Assembly (NCBI GenBank): GCA_023410575.1
Contig: JAEYPP010000054.1
Span: 3,254-67,253 of the forward strand
From: Bacillota bacterium
GTDB taxonomy: Bacteria; Bacillota; Clostridia; Lachnospirales; Lachnospiraceae
Reading direction: 5' to 3'
DNA length: 64,000 bases
This document shows, in pieces, positions 59,560 through 64,000 of this stretch. The position numbers and the translations under genes are program-made. How positions within the stretch are numbered: position 1 is the first letter of the stretch; each line of letters begins with the position of its first letter. The notes under the pieces are model-generated. The model made no database searches. It was not told where the DNA came from and was given only the letters and a program-made list of their open reading frames with translations.

Positions 59560-61860
59560 TTACTCTTCCATTAATTCCACTGGTGCAATCTTTCGAATCG
59601 GCAGCGACATAATTATTCCAATCAACATAATCACAGTAAATATTCCAATACAAACAGTAGCTGTTAACCATATCGGTTTATAGATATAATCGACTCCAGC
59701 TGCAATGGAAAATAACTTTGGTGATACTATTTCATGTACAATACATGAGATAACGATAGCCGTTATACTTTGAAGAATTAACTGAAGTAAATTTACAGAG
59801 ATAATGTATCTTGACGTAAATCCCATTGCTTTTAATATTCCATACTTTCTGCGGTTTTCTCGAGATGTATTATAAAGAAGATTAATAACGTTAAGAAGAC
59901 TAAATGCTGTAAAAGCTATAAAAAGTACAAAACAGATTGGATTTGACATACTAGTTACAGTAACTGCCTCATTCGCTATAAAATCAAACTCATTATAAAC
60001 TTTGACTCCGCTAAACTTTGACTCAAAATCCTGTTTGAACTGCTCATAAGTAACGTTATCTTTTAAAAAGAACAGATAATTATCACCCAAAAACTTATTA
60101 CCTAGTTCTAGCCAATCAGATTCTTGCATATAGAAGGAAACTCCACCTTTTGTCATAGCCGAATACTCTCCTACAATTAAGAAATCAATCTCAACTCCGT
60201 TACAGCTAATTGTTAAATATTCACCAACTTTTTTTTCCACACGCTTCATAAAATCTTTCGAGGCTGCAATCTCATGTGGATTAACACAAATTCTACCACT
60301 CCTAAATGGTACGTCCTGATATCGTTCCAAGGTAAAATTGGAATAAATCTGAGGATGGGATTCTTCACCACCCAAATCACAATCGATAAATTTCAGGCTG
60401 GATGCTGTCTCATCAAAACCCATTCTCACATAATCCTCAACGAATGGACTACTTTCTAGATAAGAAAGATAATCTTTTCCCTTCTCATAGCGAATATATC
60501 CATCATATTTTGGTAGATTATTCCATATCTCTTGGTTATTCTCATAGTTCCCCATGGTTAAACTTGCAGCAGATAATAAGATGCATAGATAGAAAGATAC
60601 TGATAAAATTAAAATAATAAGTAAACTCATTCCTTTGTTCTTCACCAAATTATTAGTCGCTATTGAGAAAGGAGAATGTGCATTTGGTATGAAAGACTTG
60701 CATAACTTTTCTTTCGAAGATGACATTCCATACTGCATTGCTTGAATTGGCGTGATTTTATGTATTTTTCTCAATTGTGCCCATATATTGAGTGATAATA
60801 AGGCCAATGTCGCTAGGACACAAACTGCACAAACTACATAGGTCGTAGTCGATAATTGAAAACCTTTAATTCCACCCAATATTATACTTGCCAGGTACAT
60901 TGTAAGTGGCATACCAACAAATACTCCAAATAGTATTCCAATCAAACTTGCAAATAGATAGGATTTAAAATAGATAAGTTTGATTTCGCGATTGCTTCTT
61001 CCTAATGCTTTATATATACCTATCATATGATACTCTTTTGCTAGTGTTGATTTGACCATATAACGAATGATAATCGAAGAAACACTAAAGATGACAATTG
61101 CTGCAACGACTCCAATTCCTCCAAAAATCGTAGATAAAATTGTAAGACACATCTTTAGTCCACTACCCAACTCCATGATTACTTCACTTACGAATTCTTT
61201 CGGAAAGTTCTCGCCGATATCCTTATCTGTTACGCTAGCATCTTTTGCATAAATCTGTATTGGATAGACTGTTGTTCCATCCACATTCTCTAGCGTAGAG
61301 CTGTTAACATAATAGGGATAACTATCAAGCAGTCCCGAAGAACATTCTGGTGTAGTGATAATAGCAGAAATCTTATACTCATCTTTTCTTTCATTATCTA
61401 CTTGTATAACATCACCAACATCTAGATTATTGATATTGGCACAAATATTATTAATCCATATCTCCCCATCTTTAGGACTTGCAGTTTTCTCGCCATCAAT
61501 AATTTCAATTGGGAATCTAAGACGGAAGCGATCATCGATTCCATAAACAGTAACTGCACCATTTTTTAGTTTCTTGTTGTTACAATAAAAATCAGATGAA
61601 ACCATCTTTGCTTCTCTAGTTTCTAACTCATCAACTAGATTCATCAACTCAGGAGTATTTTGTAATATTTCTACCCCATTATCTTTCGTTAGAATCGTGA
61701 ATAAGGTAGGGCATTGATCATATGCATAATAATCATCTACAAATTCCTGTACTCCCAAGGCAAATGAGATACATGCTGTTAATATAGCCGTTGACATTAA
61801 CAATATGAATGCAACGATTATAAACTGTAGCTTCTTTCTCTTAATTTTCTTTAACCACAT
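59560..61860 (-). CDS. FtsX-type ABC transporter permease
   Basis: About 766 residues from the ATG at 61860 (AGGAG seven bases before); the frame is open further upstream but has no ribosome binding site. One N-terminal helix, an extracytoplasmic domain (about 45-240), a first FtsX core with three helices (about 255-385), a fourth helix, a second extracytoplasmic domain (about 430-640) and a second FtsX core ending with ISVNLLQLILQSI (about 650-766). This is the same two-core plan as the 948-residue permease at 14663, but without the coiled coil. With the ATPase it forms a likely exporter or sensing complex for an unknown molecule. Confidence 0.88.
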   Translation of the reverse strand: MWLKKIKRKKLQFIIVAFILLMSTAILTACISFALGVQEFVDDYYAYDQCPTLFTILTKDNGVEILQNTPELMNLVDELETREAKMVSSDFYCNNKKLKNGAVTVYGIDDRFRLRFPIEIIDGEKTASPKDGEIWINNICANINNLDVGDVIQVDNERKDEYKISAIITTPECSSGLLDSYPYYVNSSTLENVDGTTVYPIQIYAKDASVTDKDIGENFPKEFVSEVIMELGSGLKMCLTILSTIFGGIGVVAAIVIFSVSSIIIRYMVKSTLAKEYHMIGIYKALGRSNREIKLIYFKSYLFASLIGILFGVFVGMPLTMYLASIILGGIKGFQLSTTTYVVCAVCVLATLALLSLNIWAQLRKIHKITPIQAMQYGMSSSKEKLCKSFIPNAHSPFSIATNNLVKNKGMSLLIILILSVSFYLCILLSAASLTMGNYENNQEIWNNLPKYDGYIRYEKGKDYLSYLESSPFVEDYVRMGFDETASSLKFIDCDLGGEESHPQIYSNFTLERYQDVPFRSGRICVNPHEIAASKDFMKRVEKKVGEYLTISCNGVEIDFLIVGEYSAMTKGGVSFYMQESDWLELGNKFLGDNYLFFLKDNVTYEQFKQDFESKFSGVKVYNEFDFIANEAVTVTSMSNPICFVLFIAFTAFSLLNVINLLYNTSRENRRKYGILKAMGFTSRYIISVNLLQLILQSITAIVISCIVHEIVSPKLFSIAAGVDYIYKPIWLTATVCIGIFTVIMLIGIIMSLPIRKIAPVELMEE

Positions 61861-62096
61861 ATCTTTACTCCTATGCAATATTATTTTATATCCTTGGTAA
61901 TACAATATCATGGAGATATAAATATAAAACAACTTAAATATAAATAAATTATAACAGAAACCGCAGAAATACGCTTTGCAATATTCTCGGTTTTACGACA
62001 GAAGGAGTATAAAAATATACATGTGTCCTCTTTCTTCTACATAGCAAAAAAATCACAAACGCCTAGCAAACAAACAGGGTTGTTGCATTGGTATAA

Positions 62097-62152
62097 TCCC
62101 ACTTAAGTAGACAGATGAAATAATTAAATTTCATCCGTCTATGGAGGTGGGA
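62097..62152 (+). other. Long hairpin sequestering the transposase RBS
   Basis: TCCCAC...GTAGACAGATGAAAT (62097-62121) pairs with ATTTCATCCGTCTA...GTGGGA (62128-62152). The right arm contains GGAGGTGG, the ribosome binding site of the orfA transposase gene (ATG at 62160). A transcript entering from outside the IS would hide the site. It sits in the 299-bp gap between the divergent permease and transposase genes. Confidence 0.7.
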
Positions 62153-62159
62153 TTTTATT

Positions 62160-62843
62160 ATGTCTAAACCTAAGTATTCTTATGAACAGAAAATAAAGGC
62201 TTGTACCGAATATATTTCTGGACAAAAGTCAGCCATTCAATTAGCTCTTGAACTAGGTATGAGTAAATTTGGGAGTAGTTACATTAGAAACTGGGTAAAT
62301 ATTTATCATAAGTCAGGGACTTTGGCATTTGAACCAAAGGATAATTATCCGTCCTATTCAAAGGCACTGAAACAAAAGGTAGTAAATGATTATCTTTCAG
62401 GAAAAGGTTCGATTGAAACGCTTGCAATAAAATATAATATTTCAGCTAGAGTTACTATTCAACGCTGGATAAAGATGTATAATAATCATATAGAATTTAA
62501 GGATTACAATCCAAAATCGGAGGTCTATATGGCAGATACATTTAAAACAACTTATGAAGAAAGAGTAGAAATCGTCAAATACTGTCTTGCTCATAACAGA
62601 GATATTAAGGGAACAGCAGCTAAATACGGATGCAACTATGCCCAGCTTTATCAATGGCTTAGAAAATATGAAGCCAATGGAGAAGAGACGCTTATAGATA
62701 AACGCGGCAAACGAAAGAATGAGGATGAGCTTTCTGACATGGAAAAGGCTCAGAGAAAGATTGCTCAACTTGAACTTGAAAAAGAAGAATATCGGAAGAA
62801 ATATGAATTGTTAAAAAAAGCCGAGGAACGAGAAAGGTGGTGA
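62160..62843 (+). CDS. IS3-family transposase OrfA (DNA-binding)
   Basis: 227 residues with three helix-turn-helix units (residues about 6-55, 60-105 and 123-175), the first and last resembling KYSYEQKIKACTEYISGQKS and TYEERVEIVKYCLAHNRD, then a leucine-zipper-like coil (DEDELSDMEKAQRKIAQLELEKEEY in parts). OrfA binds the IS ends. It is longer than the usual 100-residue OrfA, so it is like the IS150-type extended form. Near its 3' end TTAAAAAAAG (62811) puts A-AAA-AAA in the reading frame, a -1 slippery site that would fuse OrfA to OrfB as the active OrfAB transposase. The start ATG's ribosome binding site is inside the hairpin at 62097-62152. Confidence 0.88.
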   Translation: MSKPKYSYEQKIKACTEYISGQKSAIQLALELGMSKFGSSYIRNWVNIYHKSGTLAFEPKDNYPSYSKALKQKVVNDYLSGKGSIETLAIKYNISARVTIQRWIKMYNNHIEFKDYNPKSEVYMADTFKTTYEERVEIVKYCLAHNRDIKGTAAKYGCNYAQLYQWLRKYEANGEETLIDKRGKRKNEDELSDMEKAQRKIAQLELEKEEYRKKYELLKKAEERERW

Positions 62844-63874
62844 TCGAGGAGCTAGTTAAAGCAAAGCACGCTTACTATACCCACTGCAATCGGATCATTG
62901 ATTATGAGCTAATAAAGGAACTTCATGAATCCGATGAAAAATGGAATATTTCTTTTATGTGTAAACACCTTGGTATTTCTAGAGCAGCTTATTATAAATG
63001 GCTTAATTCTACTCCTACAGATAAACAATTATTGGATGATGTAATCCTTGCTAAGATCAAGGAGATTGCAACTTCTAATAACTCTTTATTTGGAGCTATG
63101 AATATGTATTATACACTTCGAGAAAAATACGGATTTACCTGTGGACATAATAGGGTTTATCGAATTATGTGTATCAATGATATAAAATCATCCTATAGAA
63201 GAACACCTAGTTATAACTATGTAAAATCAATACCGCAAGAAACATCTGGTAATATTTTGAAAAGAGATTTTAATTCGGATAAACCTAATGAAAAATGGTG
63301 CACTGATGTCACAGAAATCCAAGTTCCTGTAACTGGTGAAAAACTATTTATTAGTCCTGTTCTAGACCTATATGACAGGTATCCAGTTGGATTTACTGTA
63401 TCAGAGAAAAATGACACCTTACTTACAGGTGCAGCATTAGAAATGGCTCATAATGCTTATCCAGACGCCACACCTCTCTATCATTCTGATAGGGGCTTTC
63501 AATACACAAGAACAGTCTTTAAAACAAAGCTTAATAGCTATGGAATGACACAATCCATGTCCAGAGTATCACGGTGCATAGATAATGGACCATGCGAAGG
63601 ATTTCAGGGAACATTTAAAGACATGTTATTTGTACTTTATCCTAACATAAAATCAAAAGAAGAAATGATTCAGGCGATATATGGAACTCTTGATTATTAC
63701 ATAAATGAATATCCGCAGAAGCGTTACAAAGGTAAGACCTGTGGACAAGTCAGACGAGAAGCTCTACAATCATCAGATCCAACCGTATACCCGATAAGAC
63801 AAGCTAACCGATACATCAAGTTTTGGGCTGATATAGAGCAAAAGAAACGGCAAGCATTACAACAAGCAATGTAA
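62837..63874 (+). CDS. IS3-family transposase OrfB (DDE integrase domain)
   Basis: 345 residues in the -1 frame relative to OrfA, overlapping it by 7 bp. It starts at a GTG, but the frame is open back to the slippery site, so a fused protein is likely. The N-terminus (HLGISRAAYYKWLN) is the family HTH_21-type region, and the rve core keeps the DDE residues: first Asp in EKWCTDVTEIQV, second Asp in PLYHSDRGFQYT and Glu in DNGPCEGFQGTFK. The typical IS3 motif spacing is kept and no stop or frameshift is visible, so the element may be active if its right end is intact. Confidence 0.9.
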   Translation: MVIEELVKAKHAYYTHCNRIIDYELIKELHESDEKWNISFMCKHLGISRAAYYKWLNSTPTDKQLLDDVILAKIKEIATSNNSLFGAMNMYYTLREKYGFTCGHNRVYRIMCINDIKSSYRRTPSYNYVKSIPQETSGNILKRDFNSDKPNEKWCTDVTEIQVPVTGEKLFISPVLDLYDRYPVGFTVSEKNDTLLTGAALEMAHNAYPDATPLYHSDRGFQYTRTVFKTKLNSYGMTQSMSRVSRCIDNGPCEGFQGTFKDMLFVLYPNIKSKEEMIQAIYGTLDYYINEYPQKRYKGKTCGQVRREALQSSDPTVYPIRQANRYIKFWADIEQKKRQALQQAM

Positions 63875-64000
63875 ATCAGCACCACCAGTGTGAACTGGTG
63901 GTTTGCTCTGCCCCTGTAAGGGGCTATTGCCGGCATGGGCCTCAAAGGCCCTTCGAAAGTAAAAGCCTCAACCGCACCACTTTCTCTGGCTAACCCTTAC

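Larger units (their letters stand above)
62090..64000 (+). mobile_element. IS3-family insertion sequence (right end outside the window)
   Basis: Two overlapping reading frames (orfA and orfB) in the IS3 arrangement, with a hairpin at the left edge and the sequence running off the right edge. The left boundary is not certain, about 62060-62100. After orfB the DNA is GC-rich and contains short hairpins (CCACCAGTGTGAACTGGTGG, GCCCCTGTAAGGGGC, GGGCCTCAAAGGCCC). I do not find the inverse of the left end before base 64000, so the right terminal repeat and any target duplication lie beyond the window or the element is damaged. Confidence 0.82.

Noticed and set aside
63875..64000. Right end of the IS element
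   Set aside because: The inverse of the left-end sequence does not appear before the window ends, so no boundary can be stated.

Overview
The window is about 64 kb of AT-rich chromosome from an endospore-forming, anaerobic Clostridia-type Firmicute, most likely a Lachnospiraceae member of the Clostridium phytofermentans kind. The evidence is codon usage, strong AGGAGG ribosome binding sites, sigma-A promoters with TTGACA/TATAAT-like boxes, SpoIIM, RNase Y, ScpA/ScpB, a fused ECF ATPase, and cohesin and dockerin domains. Nearly all genes lie on the minus strand. The exceptions are a DAHP synthase, a small accessory patch at 39-41 kb and an IS3-family element at the right end. I found no rRNA, tRNA or CRISPR.

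Layout. 0-2.1 kb: Fur-controlled ferric-siderophore ABC uptake operon. 2.2-9.2 kb: zinc-ribbon/LRR membrane protein, ABC-F ATPase with an attenuator-like leader, a 38-residue peptide gene with its own promoter and terminator, a YolD/Y-family polymerase pair, and two tandem copies of a 200-bp palindromic repeat. 9.3-18.2 kb: scpB-scpA, a site-2-protease-like protein lacking its zinc motif, metallophosphoesterase, D,D-carboxypeptidase, Ig-like protein and a MacB-type ABC exporter. 18.4-33.1 kb: pyrimidine phosphorylase, DAHP synthase, NUDIX-spoIIM-xerD cluster in which the recombinase has lost its catalytic residues, aminotransferase, RNase Y, HAD and DHH phosphatases, and class I ribonucleotide reductase behind NrdR boxes. 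33.5-38.9 kb: a two-component system whose response regulator is frameshifted, a repeat-bearing lipoprotein, and a GNAT-MiaB fusion. 39-41 kb: a scar of gene and IS fragments around a methyltransferase. 41.1-44.4 kb: proA, formyl-THF cyclo-ligase, DUF896 and proB.

The most interesting block is 44.5-53.1 kb. A sigma-A promoter, a cobalamin riboswitch and a predicted RBS-sequestering hairpin precede six genes. They encode a large secreted protein combining a transcobalamin-like DUF4430 domain, an alpha/alpha-barrel, a cohesin-like domain and a dockerin; a membrane-anchored cohesin-like protein; a membrane-anchored DUF4430 protein; and a complete ECF transporter (T, fused A-A', S). I read this as a vitamin B12 scavenging system built like intrinsic factor and tethered cellulosome-fashion at the cell surface.

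The right end (53.1-64 kb) has a COG2509 flavoprotein, a five-gene ABC/two-component/secreted-protein group, and an IS3 element whose right end lies outside the window. Three kinds of non-coding structure recur: a roughly 200-bp palindrome family (four full copies and one fragment) whose arms differ between copies but stay complementary, a second roughly 105-bp hairpin family (two copies), and single large hairpins in intergenic DNA.
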